A DNA stretch of 64,000 nucleotides from WHSW01 sp963821025 (GTDB taxonomy: Bacteria > Actinomycetota > Thermoleophilia > Solirubrobacterales > 70-9), in contig CAWGCG010000004.1 in NCBI GenBank assembly GCA_963821025.1, forward strand, positions 868,001 through 932,000. Reading direction: 5' to 3'. Below are positions 1-9,120 of this stretch, in pieces. The translations under genes were made by a program, and so were the position numbers. Below the pieces are notes generated by a model. It was not told the origin of the DNA. It saw only the letters and a list, made by a program, of their open reading frames with translations, and ran no database searches. How positions within the stretch are numbered: position 1 is the stretch's first letter; each line of letters opens with the position of its first letter.

Positions 1-787
1 TCGGCTTGGTGTAGACGTCTTCGGCCGGGCCGATCTCGACGATCTTGCCGAGGTACATGACCGCGATCCGGTCGGAGACGTGGCGGACGACGCCGAGGTC
101 GTGGGCGACGAACACATAGGTGAGCCCGAACTCGTTTTGGAGATCCTCGAGCAGGTTGATGATTTGGGCCTGGATCGAGACATCGAGCGCCGACACCGGC
201 TCGTCGGCGATCACCAGCTTCGGCTCGAGCGCCAGCGCCCTCGCGACTCCGATCCGCTGGCGCTGGCCGCCGGAGAACTCGTGCGGGAAGCGGTTGTAGT
301 GCTCGGCCGCCAGGCCGACCCGGTCGAGCAGGCTCTGGACGCGCTCCTTGAGCTCCGCGCCCGAAGCCATCCCGTGCAGCTTCAGCGGGTCGCCGACGAT
401 CTGGCCGATTCGCTTGCGCGGGTTGAGCGACGCGTAGGGGTCCTGGAAGATCATCTGCATCTCACGGCGCAGCTCGCGCAGATCCTTGCGACCGAGCTCG
501 GTGAGCTCGGTCCCGCGAAAGCGCACCGAGCCGGAGGTAGGGCGCAGCAGCTGCAGGATCGTGCGCGCCAGGGTCGACTTGCCGCAGCCGGACTCGCCGA
601 CCAGGCCGATCGTCTCGCCCTCAGCGACCGTGAACGAGACGTCGTCGACGGCCTGCACCGCGCCGACCTGGCGGTTGATCAGGAGTCCCGAGTTGATCGG
701 GAAGTGCTTGACCAGGTTCGTGATCTCGAGCAGTGGGCCGCCATTGGTCGACGCCCCGGCGGGCTGTGGTGTGGTCGTGGCCTCCAT
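1..787 (-). CDS. oppF: Oligopeptide/dipeptide ABC transporter ATP-binding protein, OppF type (3' end outside window)
   Basis: Cytoplasmic ATPase that powers peptide uptake with its partner OppD. About 262 residues are visible: Walker A (GESGCGKST, residues 64-72), the ABC signature FSGGQRQR, Walker B followed by DEPVSALD, and the switch histidine in VAHDLGVV. The ATG overlaps the oppD stop codon as ATGA, so translation is probably coupled. The family usually has 320-350 residues, so the C-terminal region is cut by the window edge. It is the last visible gene of the oppA-C-B-D-F cluster. Confidence 0.93.
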   Translation of the reverse strand, partial: MEATTTPQPAGASTNGGPLLEITNLVKHFPINSGLLINRQVGAVQAVDDVSFTVAEGETIGLVGESGCGKSTLARTILQLLRPTSGSVRFRGTELTELGRKDLRELRREMQMIFQDPYASLNPRKRIGQIVGDPLKLHGMASGAELKERVQSLLDRVGLAAEHYNRFPHEFSGGQRQRIGVARALALEPKLVIADEPVSALDVSIQAQIINLLEDLQNEFGLTYVFVAHDLGVVRHVSDRIAVMYLGKIVEIGPAEDVYTKP

Positions 788-1824
788 CAGGCGGCCGGCG
801 CCTCGAGACCGATACCGCCGGACTCGACCACCCGCAGGGCCTTCTTCTGCTCGCCCGAGAGCCAGCAGCGGTCGAGGTGGCCGTGCTCGCCGCCCCGCTG
901 CTCGAGCCGCGGGGTCTCGGTGCAGCGGTTGAACGCATGCGGGCAGCGGGGCCGGAAGTGACAGCCCTCTGGCGGTGAGATCAGCGATGGCGGCTGGCCC
1001 TTGATCTGCGCGAGCCGGTCCGAGGGTGGTCGGTCGAGGCGCATGATCGAGCCCAGCAGCCCCCAGGTGTAGGGGTGCTGGGGGTCGTAGAAGATCTGGT
1101 CGAGGGTGCCGGTCTCGACCACCCGGCCGGCGTACATGACCAGCACCCGGTCGGCGATGTCGGCGACGACCCCGAGGTCGTGAGTGATCAGGATCACCGC
1201 CTTGCCCTGCTCGCGGTTGAGCTCCTTGAGCAGCTCCAGGATCTGGGCCTGGATCGTGACGTCGAGTGCCGTCGTCGGCTCGTCGGCGATCAGCATCGGC
1301 GGCTCCAGCGAGATCCCCATCGCGATCATCGCCCGCTGGCGCATGCCGCCGGAGAACTCGTGCGGGTAGGCCCGTGCCCGCTCCTCCGGCGCCGGAATTC
1401 CGACGGCGGTCAGCAGCTGGACCGCCTGGTCGGCCGCCTCCTGCTTGGAGACGTCGCGGTGGGCGAGGATCTGCTCGGCGATCTGGTCGCCGACTCGATA
1501 GACCGGGTTGAGCGAGGTCATCGGGTCCTGGAAGATCATCGCCAGCTGCTCGCCGCGGACCTTGCGCAACTCGTCGTCGCTGGCCCCGATCAGCTCGGTG
1601 TCGCCGAGCTGGGCGGTCCCGGAGATCGACGCGTTCGGGCCGCGGGTGAGCCCCATCAGGCTCATTGCCGTGACCGACTTGCCGCAGCCGGACTCGCCGA
1701 CCACGGCTAGGACCTCGCCGGGGTTGACCTCGAACGAAACGCCGGAGACGGCGTGGACGAAACCGTCCTCGGTGCGAAAGTCGACCGCGAGGTCGTCGAC
1801 CTCGAGCAGGGGCGTCGCGCTCAC
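787..1824 (-). CDS. oppD: Oligopeptide/dipeptide ABC transporter ATP-binding protein, OppD type
   Basis: A 345-residue ATPase subunit of a peptide importer. Walker A is GESGCGKS (43-50), the signature FSGGMRQR (157-164), and Walker B runs into DEPTTALD (181-188). The C-terminal region has the cysteine-containing motif CHFRPRCPHAFNRC typical of the Opp/Dpp ATPase extension. It starts with GTG, overlapping the permease stop codon, and its own stop overlaps the oppF ATG. It therefore sits in a translationally coupled string with the permeases. Substrate specificity cannot be read from the sequence. Confidence 0.94.
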   Translation of the reverse strand: MSATPLLEVDDLAVDFRTEDGFVHAVSGVSFEVNPGEVLAVVGESGCGKSVTAMSLMGLTRGPNASISGTAQLGDTELIGASDDELRKVRGEQLAMIFQDPMTSLNPVYRVGDQIAEQILAHRDVSKQEAADQAVQLLTAVGIPAPEERARAYPHEFSGGMRQRAMIAMGISLEPPMLIADEPTTALDVTIQAQILELLKELNREQGKAVILITHDLGVVADIADRVLVMYAGRVVETGTLDQIFYDPQHPYTWGLLGSIMRLDRPPSDRLAQIKGQPPSLISPPEGCHFRPRCPHAFNRCTETPRLEQRGGEHGHLDRCWLSGEQKKALRVVESGGIGLEAPAA

Positions 1825-2804
1825 GAGGCGCTTTCGCCGGCTTCCAGGCGGATCCGCGGGTCGAGCATCGCGTAGACGATGTCGACGATCGTGTTGAAGA
1901 AGACGACGAAGAAGGCGCCGAACATGGTCACCGCGAGGAGCGGCGGCAGGTCGAGCTGGCCGATCGCGTCGGCCGTGTACTGGCCGACCCCCTGGAGGTT
2001 GAAGACGGTCTCGGTGAGGATCGCGCCACCGCCGATGACGACGGCGAAGTCGAGGCCCCAGAGGGTGACGATTGGGATCAACGAGTTACGGAGCACGTGC
2101 TTGAGCAGGACCCGGCGCTCCGACAACCCCTTGGCCCGCGCCGTACGCACGAAGTCCTCGTTCACGGTCTCGAGGATGTTGCCGCGCAGCACCCTCGAGT
2201 AGAGGCCGATGAAGAGGATCGAGAGCGCGATCCACGGCAAGATCAGGTGGTGGAACCACTCCCACGGGCTCTCGGTCAACGGCACGTAGCCGCCGTTGGG
2301 GAAGAGCTCGAAGCCGAGCTTGTCGGAGAGCAAGTAGCCGAGGTAGTAGTTCATCAGCGCCCCGACCCAGAAGACGGGCATCGAGATGCCGATCAGGGCG
2401 AACACGGTCAATGATCGATCCTGAAATCCTCCGGCTCGCATCGCCGTGTAGAGGCCCAGAGCGACCCCCCAGAACATCCAGATGATCGCGGCGCCGATCG
2501 CCAGCGAGAGCGTCCGCGGCAGCCCCTTCCAGATCTCGTTGACGACGTCGAGCTGGGTGAAGTAGCTGATCATGTCGCCGGTGAACAGCTTCTTCATCGT
2601 GGTGAAGTACTGGGTGTAGAGCGGATCGTTGAAATGCCACTCTTCGCGAATCGCCTCGATCTGCGTCTCCGTCGGCTGTTTGCCCGCCATTCGCACCGCG
2701 GGATCGTCGTTCGGGATCACGTTGAAGATGAAGAAGGTGATCACCGAGACGGCAAACAAGACGAACACCATCGAGACCAGCCGGCGTGCGATGAAGCGGC
2801 CCAT
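1821..2804 (-). CDS. oppB: Peptide ABC transporter permease, OppB type
   Basis: A 327-residue inner-membrane permease. The reading frame extends further upstream, but I chose the ATG beginning MGRFIARRLV because it opens the typical OppB first membrane helix (VSMVFVLFAVSVITFFIF) and overlaps the oppC stop as ATGA. The cytoplasmic EAA-type loop reads VRTARAKGLSERRVLLKHV and contacts the ATPases. Several hydrophobic helices and the C-terminal VYAMLDPRIR are typical of the DppB/OppB family. It would form the channel with OppC. Confidence 0.94.
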   Translation of the reverse strand: MGRFIARRLVSMVFVLFAVSVITFFIFNVIPNDDPAVRMAGKQPTETQIEAIREEWHFNDPLYTQYFTTMKKLFTGDMISYFTQLDVVNEIWKGLPRTLSLAIGAAIIWMFWGVALGLYTAMRAGGFQDRSLTVFALIGISMPVFWVGALMNYYLGYLLSDKLGFELFPNGGYVPLTESPWEWFHHLILPWIALSILFIGLYSRVLRGNILETVNEDFVRTARAKGLSERRVLLKHVLRNSLIPIVTLWGLDFAVVIGGGAILTETVFNLQGVGQYTADAIGQLDLPPLLAVTMFGAFFVVFFNTIVDIVYAMLDPRIRLEAGESAS

Positions 2805-3877
2805 CAGTGGTCGATCTTGACCTTGGCCCGGGGGTCGAGCGCGTCCCGGACGCCATCGCCGAACGCGTTCAGGGCGAGCACGGTGAGGACCAGCATCGCA
2901 CCGGGGACGATCGCCAGGTAGGGCGCGGTGACTATTCGCTCGACTCCCTCGGCGATCATCGTCCCCCACGAAGGGGCGGGCGGCTGCACGCCGGCGCCGA
3001 GGAACGACAGCGCCGCCTCGAGCAGGATCGCGTTCGCGACCAGCAGCGGGAAGAAGACGATGATTGTCGAGCTGATGTTCGGCAGGACTTCAGAGCGCAT
3101 GATCCGCCACGAGCCCATCCCCTGGGCACGCGCCGCCTCGACGAACTCCTTCTCGCGCAGCCCCAGTACCTGGCCGCGGATCGGGCGCGCCAGGTAGGGA
3201 ACGTAGACGATCGAAATAACGAAGATCGGGATCGCGAGGCTGTTGCCGGAGATCGAGATCGGGATCAGACCAAAGGAGAAGTCGCCGAAGTCGAGCCCCC
3301 CGAGCGCGAGCGAGGTGCCCAGCGCGATCCCCAGCAAGATCACAGGGAACGCCCAGAGGATGTCCATGAAGCGCGAGATGACGCTGTCCGACCACCCCCT
3401 GAAGTAGCCGGCGATGACCCCGAACAAGACCCCGAGCAGGGTGGTGACGATCGCCGCGGTGACCCCGACCATCAGCGAGTTGCGGCCGCCGTAGAGCAGT
3501 CGGACCATGTTGTCGCGACCGTTGCCGTCGGCGCCGAGGAAGAACTCGGCCCGCCAGGTCGGGCCGATCGGGACGCCGTCGAGGTCGACCACGTTGACCG
3601 TCTCGCCGTCCTGCTCGATCGTGTCGGTGAGGTGATTCTCATCCGGGGTGGTGTGGGCAACCTTGTTGGCCCAGATCGGAGCCGCCAGGCAAGCCGCCAC
3701 CAGGAGAATGAAGATCGCGCCGAAGAAGAGCGCGGTCTTGTCACGGCGAAGCCGCCGCCCCGCCAGCCGCCACGGGCTGGCGCCCGCGGTCGCGCTCGCC
3801 TCTTGCTCCGAGAAGGCCTCCGGGGAACCCAGGAAGTCGGTGCTCGTGTCAGCCGTGATGACGTCGTCCGGAGCCAC
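2804..3877 (-). CDS. oppC: Peptide ABC transporter permease, OppC type
   Basis: A 357-residue permease that pairs with OppB. It has the N-terminal OppC segment (SPWRLAGRRLRRDKTALFFG), a large periplasmic loop, and the EAA loop VEAARAQGMGSWRIMRSEVL. The C-terminus DALDPRAKVK is family-typical. It starts with GTG. The gene lies 85 bp after oppA, and a strong hairpin in that gap probably lowers readthrough, so the permease and ATPase genes would be expressed less than the binding protein. Confidence 0.93.
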   Translation of the reverse strand: MAPDDVITADTSTDFLGSPEAFSEQEASATAGASPWRLAGRRLRRDKTALFFGAIFILLVAACLAAPIWANKVAHTTPDENHLTDTIEQDGETVNVVDLDGVPIGPTWRAEFFLGADGNGRDNMVRLLYGGRNSLMVGVTAAIVTTLLGVLFGVIAGYFRGWSDSVISRFMDILWAFPVILLGIALGTSLALGGLDFGDFSFGLIPISISGNSLAIPIFVISIVYVPYLARPIRGQVLGLREKEFVEAARAQGMGSWRIMRSEVLPNISSTIIVFFPLLVANAILLEAALSFLGAGVQPPAPSWGTMIAEGVERIVTAPYLAIVPGAMLVLTVLALNAFGDGVRDALDPRAKVKIDH

Positions 3878-3923
3878 CCTAATCGCCGATTATTCTCGCC
3901 CGCGGGCGCATCGTCAAGCAATT

Positions 3924-3951
3924 GAGAGGGGCGCCCTCAGGCGCCCCTCTC
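3924..3951 (-). terminator. Hairpin between oppA and oppC, probable attenuating terminator
   Basis: A perfect 12-bp inverted repeat, GAGAGGGGCGCC and GGCGCCCCTCTC, with a 4-nt loop lies 11 bp after the oppA stop codon. On the transcribed strand it is followed by CAATTGCTTGACG rather than a clean U run, so partial termination or 3'-end protection is as likely as full termination. The position explains how a binding protein could be made in excess over the membrane subunits. Confidence 0.65.
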
Positions 3952-3962
3952 TCCGCTTTCGC

Positions 3963-5672
3963 TTACTCGCCCTCCTTGAGGGACCAACTCGAGTAGTCGT
4001 TGTTGTAGACCGGATTGAACATCGCGCTCTCGAAGTCCATCCGCTCGCTCAAAAACGTCGCCAGCTTGCGGTGCCCGTAGGGGGCGACGTAGCTCTGCGG
4101 CGGCTCGACCAGATAATTGTCGAGCTCGGCCCAGTCGCCGGCGACTGACTCGAGGTCGGTCTCGAGGCTGAGCCGGTCGATCTCGTCGTTGATCTTCGGA
4201 TCGTCGACGTTGCCGTAGTTCTGGTTGTTGGTCGGCTGGATCGTGTCCCCATCGACGAGGAAAAAGAAGTTCAGCGGATGGGGGAAGTCCTGGAACCAGT
4301 TGGTAAAGCCGGTCTGCGCCGCCGTCTTCTGGTTGCCGACCGTCTGGAAGTAGACGCCGCCGTCGATGATCTTCGGTGTCGCGTCCAGCCCGATCTGGTT
4401 CAGCATGTCCGAATAGGCCTCGGTCACCTTGTCGGTCGGGTCGTCGTTGTTGCCCCAGACGGTGACCTTGGTGCCCTCGGCACCGGCCTGCTTGATCAGG
4501 TCCTGGGCCTTGGTCAGGTCGGGCGGCTGTGAGGGGTCGCCGTAGGGGCACTCGGTGGTGTCGAAGGCCTCGTCATAGCCCGGCATCCCCGGCGGCAAAA
4601 ACGAGCAGCCCGGGGCCAGCAGGCCGCCGAACAGGCGCGCCAGCGCCGGCTTGTCGATCCCGTAGTTGACCGCCTCGCGGACCTTGGGGTCGTCGAACGG
4701 CGCCTCGCGCACGTTCATGAACATGTAGTAGGTGGATGCGGTCGTGTGCTCCTCATAGCGATCTGAGGCCTGCTCCTCGACCCGCGGCAGGTAGTCTGAG
4801 GGGGGCGGGTCCTGCATGTAGTCGAGCTCGCCGTCGAGCACGTCCTGGGCCTGCTGGGGAGCCGACTTGATGATCTCGGTGGTGATCTTGTCGATGTTGC
4901 CCGGCGGGATGTCGGGGATGCCGAGCTTCTCGAACTCCGGGTTCTTTTCCATCACGAACTCGCGGTTGGGCACCGACTCGGTGTACATGTAGGGGCCGAC
5001 GCCCGGCGGCGGCTCCTCGGTCAGGTTCTTGAACTCGGTGTCGCCGGGGACGAGGCCGGCGAACCACATCGCCAGCACGTTGGAGAACGAGGAGTCAGCC
5101 TCAACCAGGGTGATCGTGATCTCGCCGGTCTTGTCGTCGGTCTCGATCCCCGAGATGTCGGCCTCGGGGTCGCCCGCCTTCAGGTACTTGTCGGCGCCCT
5201 CGATCACCTCATAGAAGGGGGCGCCGCCGGACTCCAGGTTGAGCACCCGCTGGATCGTGTGCTCGAAGTCTGAGGCCTTGACCTCGGTGCCGTCGGAGTA
5301 CTTGAGCCCGTCGCGCAGCTGCAGGGTGTAGGTCTTGCCGTCGGCCGAGATCTCGGGCAGGTCCTCGGCGAGGCCGGGGATCAGCTCGGCGCCCTCGACC
5401 CCCTCGGCGCGCCGGTAGGTGAGCAGCGGCGTGTAGACGAGCCAGCCGGGCTCGACCCCGTTGACGGTGTAGGTCAAGGCCGGGTCGAGGTAGTCGGGCT
5501 GCGAGGTCTGCGAGATCGTGATCTCGCCGCCGGAGGCCGCCGCGCCGCTGTCGCTTGACTCCTCGTCGTCGCTGCCGCACGCGGCGAGCGTGGCGCTGGA
5601 CGCCACCGCCACCGCCGCGAGCAGCGAAAACAGCTTCGCGCGGCGTCCGTGACCGTCTACCTTCGAACTCAT
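3963..5672 (-). CDS. oppA: Peptide ABC transporter substrate-binding lipoprotein, OppA/DppA type
   Basis: A 569-residue extracytoplasmic solute receptor (SBP family 5). The signal peptide ends in the lipobox LAAC with Cys32, so it is probably a lipoprotein. Family landmarks include the early YLDPALTYTVNG segment, the YTLQLRDGLKYSDGTEVKASDF stretch (core motif LRDGLKYSDG) and DDPKVREAVNYGIDK. The ATG is preceded by a good GGAGGT ribosome-binding site. It is the first gene of the opp cluster and would deliver peptides or similar ligands to OppBC. Confidence 0.93.
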   Translation of the reverse strand: MSSKVDGHGRRAKLFSLLAAVAVASSATLAACGSDDEESSDSGAAASGGEITISQTSQPDYLDPALTYTVNGVEPGWLVYTPLLTYRRAEGVEGAELIPGLAEDLPEISADGKTYTLQLRDGLKYSDGTEVKASDFEHTIQRVLNLESGGAPFYEVIEGADKYLKAGDPEADISGIETDDKTGEITITLVEADSSFSNVLAMWFAGLVPGDTEFKNLTEEPPPGVGPYMYTESVPNREFVMEKNPEFEKLGIPDIPPGNIDKITTEIIKSAPQQAQDVLDGELDYMQDPPPSDYLPRVEEQASDRYEEHTTASTYYMFMNVREAPFDDPKVREAVNYGIDKPALARLFGGLLAPGCSFLPPGMPGYDEAFDTTECPYGDPSQPPDLTKAQDLIKQAGAEGTKVTVWGNNDDPTDKVTEAYSDMLNQIGLDATPKIIDGGVYFQTVGNQKTAAQTGFTNWFQDFPHPLNFFFLVDGDTIQPTNNQNYGNVDDPKINDEIDRLSLETDLESVAGDWAELDNYLVEPPQSYVAPYGHRKLATFLSERMDFESAMFNPVYNNDYSSWSLKEGE

Positions 5673-5803
5673 TCTTACCTCCGCGCGGACCCTGTGGACC
5701 GCAGCCCCGTTGACGTTTCGCCCGGGAGCAAAGCAGTTTTCGCCGCTCCGCGTCAGGACGAGCGCTGAAATGTGGACGATCGTTCAGCGACCACGGCGAT
5801 TCG

Positions 5804-6679
5804 TTAACGATCTGCCCCGGGAGACGGAAACTGGCTTCGCAGCATCGCGTCCCAGGCGCGATCGGGAAGCAACGAGCGCTGGGCGATCGCCAGCCGTGCC
5901 GAGGCCGTGACCTTGTAGCGCGGCTTCGGGTTCGCGGAGGCTATCGCCCGCTCGATCACCTTCGCCACGACCTCGGGCCCGCCGCCGAGCCGCGCCATCG
6001 GCCCCTCGTACGCGCCGACCGTGGCGGCGCCGACGGCGGCGTTGAAGTCGGCGTAGGGATCCGAGCTCGAGGCCGAGGGGCCCGGCTGCTCGGCGTCCGA
6101 CAACGACCCGGCCGCGGTCTCGCCGAAGTTGGTCGTGATCAGTCCGGGCTCGACGATGATCACCCGAACCCCGAAGCCGCGAACCTCCCAGCGCAGCGCG
6201 TCCGAGAGCGCCTCGACCGCGTACTTGGTCGCGTGATAGGCGCCGCCGCCGGGAAAGACGAGCCTGCCGCCCATCGAGCTGAGGTTGACGATCCGCCCGC
6301 GCCCGGCCCGTCGCATCCCCGCCAGGACAAGCTGGCACATGCGCAGGAGGCCGAAGACGTTGGTCTCGAATTGCGCCCGCACCCGCTCGATCGGCAGGGT
6401 CTCGAGCGCCCCCGACTGGCTGTAGCCGGCGTTGTTGACCAGGGCGCCGACGGTGCCGTGCTCGGCCTCGACCGCGGCGACCGCGGCGCTCATCGAGGCC
6501 TCGTCGGTGACGTCGAGCGCCAGCGTCCGACAGCCGTGGGCCTCCAGCTCTGCGATCTGCTCGAGTCGACGCGCGGTCGCGTAGACCGTCCATCCCTTGC
6601 CCGCCAACCGGCTCGCGGTCTCGCGCCCGATCCCCGTCGAACAACCGGTGATCAGGATCGCGCCGGGGTCGTCACTCAT
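5804..6679 (-). CDS. Short-chain dehydrogenase/reductase (SDR)
   Basis: A 291-residue classical SDR that would use NAD(P)(H). It shows the cofactor loop GCSTGIGRE near the N-terminus, the NNAG motif (residues about 90-93), the catalytic serine in LSSMGG, and the catalytic YHATK. The C-terminus is longer than a minimal SDR, as in subfamilies acting on bulky or lipid substrates. The ATG follows a strong AGGAGG site. The substrate is unknown. It is transcribed away from the neighbouring alcohol dehydrogenase. Confidence 0.9.
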   Translation of the reverse strand: MSDDPGAILITGCSTGIGRETASRLAGKGWTVYATARRLEQIAELEAHGCRTLALDVTDEASMSAAVAAVEAEHGTVGALVNNAGYSQSGALETLPIERVRAQFETNVFGLLRMCQLVLAGMRRAGRGRIVNLSSMGGRLVFPGGGAYHATKYAVEALSDALRWEVRGFGVRVIIVEPGLITTNFGETAAGSLSDAEQPGPSASSSDPYADFNAAVGAATVGAYEGPMARLGGGPEVVAKVIERAIASANPKPRYKVTASARLAIAQRSLLPDRAWDAMLRSQFPSPGADR

Positions 6680-6759
6680 CTCACGCCTCCTGGTCGAAGC
6701 CGGCTCGACCCTACCGCTCGCGGTTGCGATCGGGTTGATGGCCGTTCGACCTCTACTAC

Positions 6760-6765
6760 TAGAGT
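6760..6765 (+). promoter_or_regulatory. -10 box TAGAGT, probable leaderless promoter
   Basis: A TANNNT hexamer ends 9 bp before the alcohol dehydrogenase ATG, and no Shine-Dalgarno sequence lies between. This spacing places the transcription start at or near the start codon. Confidence 0.5.
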
Positions 6766-6774
6766 CAGCGCGCG

Positions 6775-7809
6775 ATGCGAGCCGTGACCTTCGAGGCGCC
6801 GGGCGAGGTCCGAGTCAGCGAGGTGCCGGAGCCGGAGTTGAGCGGCGCCGACGAGGCGATCGTCCGGGTCGAGGCGAGCGGCGTTTGCGGCTCGGACCTG
6901 CACATCTACCACGGCCGAGTCGCGATTGAGCCCGGCTTCACGATCGGTCATGAGTACGTCGGCACCATCGTCGCCGCAGGCGAGGCGGTCGGCGCCGTCG
7001 CCGTCGGCGACCGCGTCCTCGGCACCTACTGCACCGCCTGCGGCCGCTGCTTCTTCTGCCTCCGAGGCGACTTTCACAAGTGCGACGCCGGGCGAGTGTT
7101 CGGCCACGGCGCGGCGCTCGGGTCGTTGCCGGGAGCCCAGGCCGAGATGCTCGCGGTGCCGAACGCAGACCTCACCCTGCGCAGGGTCCCCGCGGGCATG
7201 TCCGACGACGTCGCACTGTTCGCCGGCGACGTGATGGGCACCGGCTGGCACGCGGTCGCCGAGACCGGGGTCGAGCCCGGCAGCGCGGTCGCCGTGCTCG
7301 GTCTGGGCCCGGTCGGGCTGTGCGCGGTCCAGGCCGCGTTCGCCGCCGGCGCGGCGCAGGTGATCGCGATCGACACGGTCTCGGAGCGGCTCGAGATGGC
7401 GCGTTCGTTCGGCGCCGAGCCCGTCCACCTGACCGAGGGCAACCCGCGCGGGGCGGTCAAGGCGGCCACCGAGGGACGTGGCGTCGATGCGACGATCGAC
7501 GCGGTCGGCCACCCGGAGGCGCTCGACCTCGCCTGCCGGCTGACCCGCAAGGCGGGCACCGTCTCGGCGACGGGCGTCTATGCCGAGCGCGCTGAAGTCC
7601 ACCTGGGGATCATCTGGATCAAGGCGCTGACATTGAAGACGGGACACGCGAACGTGATCAAGCACGTCGACCCGGTGCTTGCAGCGCTGGAGCGCGGCGA
7701 GCTCGACCCGAGCCCGCTGGTCACGCACCACATGGGCCTCGACGCGGCACCCGAGGCCTACGCGATCTACGACCGCCGCGAGGCGCTGAAGATCGTGCTG
7801 ACGCCATGA
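6775..7809 (+). CDS. Zinc-dependent alcohol dehydrogenase (MDR family)
   Basis: A 344-residue medium-chain dehydrogenase. Catalytic zinc ligands are seen in GVCGSD and in the GHEYVGTI region. The structural zinc cysteines form the cluster CTACGRCFFCLRGDFHKC. The Rossmann motif GLGPVG lies near residue 180. The sequence resembles glutathione-independent formaldehyde or threonine/sorbitol-type dehydrogenases, but the alcohol oxidised cannot be assigned. The stop codon overlaps the csaA start as ATGA, so the two genes are co-translated. Confidence 0.9.
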   Translation: MRAVTFEAPGEVRVSEVPEPELSGADEAIVRVEASGVCGSDLHIYHGRVAIEPGFTIGHEYVGTIVAAGEAVGAVAVGDRVLGTYCTACGRCFFCLRGDFHKCDAGRVFGHGAALGSLPGAQAEMLAVPNADLTLRRVPAGMSDDVALFAGDVMGTGWHAVAETGVEPGSAVAVLGLGPVGLCAVQAAFAAGAAQVIAIDTVSERLEMARSFGAEPVHLTEGNPRGAVKAATEGRGVDATIDAVGHPEALDLACRLTRKAGTVSATGVYAERAEVHLGIIWIKALTLKTGHANVIKHVDPVLAALERGELDPSPLVTHHMGLDAAPEAYAIYDRREALKIVLTP

Positions 7810-8153
7810 GCGAGAGCCCGGCGCAGATCGACTGGGACCAGTTCGAGGCGGTCGAGATGCGGGTCGGCCGGATCGTCGCCGTCGAGGGGTTCCCGGAGGC
7901 GCGGGTGCCGGCATGGAAGCTCGAGATCGATTTCGGTGCCGAGGTCGGTCGCCGTCGCTCCTCCGCCCAGATCACCAACTACTCGCGCGAGGAGCTCGAG
8001 CACACCCTGATCGTCGCCGTGGTCAACTTCCCGCCGAAGCGGATCGGGCCGTTCGTCTCTGAGGTGCTCGTCCTCGGCGCGCTCGATCCCGAGCTCGGCG
8101 TCGTCCTGATTCGCCCCGACCGCGAGGCCGCGGTCGGCGACCGGATCGCCTAG
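7806..8153 (+). CDS. csaA: CsaA-like tRNA-binding-domain protein
   Basis: A 115-residue stand-alone EMAPII/OB-fold protein. The family signature is visible as VEMRVGRIVAVEGFPEAR, then WKLEIDFGAEVGRRRSSAQI, the VVNFPPKRIGPF segment and the C-terminal GDRIA. Proteins of this family (Bacillus CsaA) bind tRNA and have been reported to show chaperone-like activity. Length matches the family (about 110 residues). It overlaps the upstream alcohol dehydrogenase by four bases. Confidence 0.88.
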   Translation: MSESPAQIDWDQFEAVEMRVGRIVAVEGFPEARVPAWKLEIDFGAEVGRRRSSAQITNYSREELEHTLIVAVVNFPPKRIGPFVSEVLVLGALDPELGVVLIRPDREAAVGDRIA

Positions 8154-8206
8154 CGGCGGTCGCCGCGCGGTTTTCGCTGCGATCCGCCGGGGTAGGTCGG
8201 CGGTGA

Positions 8207-8683
8207 GTGTCGGACATGCTGCGCACCTACCTTCAGGACCATCACGCCGGGGCGACGGTCGGGGTCGAGCTCGCTCGGCGTGCCGCCGGCTCAAACGCCG
8301 ACGGCGCTTACGGCACCGAGCTCGCCGAGCTCGCCGACGAGATCGCCGAGGATCGCGACACCCTCGAGCGGGTGATGGAGCGCCTTGGGGTGAAGCCGAG
8401 CCGGCTCAAGGACGCGGGCGGGTGGACCGCCGAGAAGCTCGGCCGGCTGAAGCCCAACAACAGCGTGCTCTCCTATTCGCCGCTGAGCCGCGTGGTCGAG
8501 CTCGAGGGTCTGGTGATCGGCGTCACCGGCAAGCAGGCGATGTGGGAGTCGCTGCGCTCGACCCTCGGCGAGAGCCTCAACGGGATCGACTTCGCCGAGC
8601 TCGAGCTGCGCGCCGAGGGCCAGCGCTCGCGACTCGACGAGATGCGGCGAAGGGCGTCGCTCGAGGCCTTCAAGCAGGCCTGA
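8207..8683 (+). CDS. Conserved hypothetical protein, helical
   Basis: A 158-residue protein with a strongly helical, charged composition: an N-terminal AGATVGVELARRAAG segment, then ELAELADEIAEDRDTLERVMERLGV, which looks like a helix-bundle protein of the DUF892/ferritin-like kind. The C-terminal part is RSRLDEMRRRASLEAF. There is no catalytic motif I can name. The start is GTG; an in-frame ATG lies three codons later. A TAGGTC hexamer 8 bp upstream could be its promoter. Function unknown. Confidence 0.72.
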   Translation: MSDMLRTYLQDHHAGATVGVELARRAAGSNADGAYGTELAELADEIAEDRDTLERVMERLGVKPSRLKDAGGWTAEKLGRLKPNNSVLSYSPLSRVVELEGLVIGVTGKQAMWESLRSTLGESLNGIDFAELELRAEGQRSRLDEMRRRASLEAFKQA

Positions 8684-8702
8684 CCGCGGCGCCGGTGCCC
8701 GC

Positions 8703-9101
8703 TCACTCGCGCCCGAACACCCGCCGCGCCTCGGACGGGTCGGCGAACACCCGCACCGCCTGCACCCTGCCGCCGCGCAGCGTCCACAGCCAGGCATTCG
8801 AGGTATCGAGGAAGCCCTTCTCGTGCCAGGCGCGGACCCGGCCGAAGACCAGCACCCGTTCGTCGTCGATGGTGTGGAAGTCCTGAGGCTGGAGCTCGAG
8901 GCGCTTCCAGGTCTCGGTCAGGTCGCCGATGTAGTCGGCGAGGCCGTCGTGTCCGCGATAGGGCTCGGACCGCCCGGCCAGCAGCCCGGTGACCGTCGAG
9001 ACCTCGACCCGCTCGTCCGAGATCGCCCGCAGGCCGTCGAGGTCGCGGGCGGCGAATGCTCCAAACGCGCGGCGGATCAGGCGCTCGCCCTCGACTGTCA
9101 C
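8703..9101 (-). CDS. NTF2/SnoaL-like fold protein
   Basis: A 132-residue SnoaL-like protein. It has the typical opening VEGERLIRRAFGAFAARDLDGL, the YRGHDGLADYIGDLTETW helix (GHDGLADYI) and the terminal ARRVFGRE. The fold is shared by small isomerases, hydrolases and non-enzymatic ligand binders, so no reaction can be assigned. The start is GTG, with a TAGGTT -10 box only 6 bp upstream, and the downstream end faces the helical hypothetical gene. Confidence 0.8.
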   Translation of the reverse strand: MTVEGERLIRRAFGAFAARDLDGLRAISDERVEVSTVTGLLAGRSEPYRGHDGLADYIGDLTETWKRLELQPQDFHTIDDERVLVFGRVRAWHEKGFLDTSNAWLWTLRGGRVQAVRVFADPSEARRVFGRE

Positions 9102-9107
9102 CGCCGC

Positions 9108-9113
9108 AACCTA
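9108..9113 (-). promoter_or_regulatory. -10 box TAGGTT, probable leaderless promoter
   Basis: The hexamer ends 6 bp before the GTG of the SnoaL-like gene. There is no ribosome-binding site in between, consistent with a leaderless transcript. Confidence 0.55.
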
Positions 9114-9120
9114 CTGCGCT

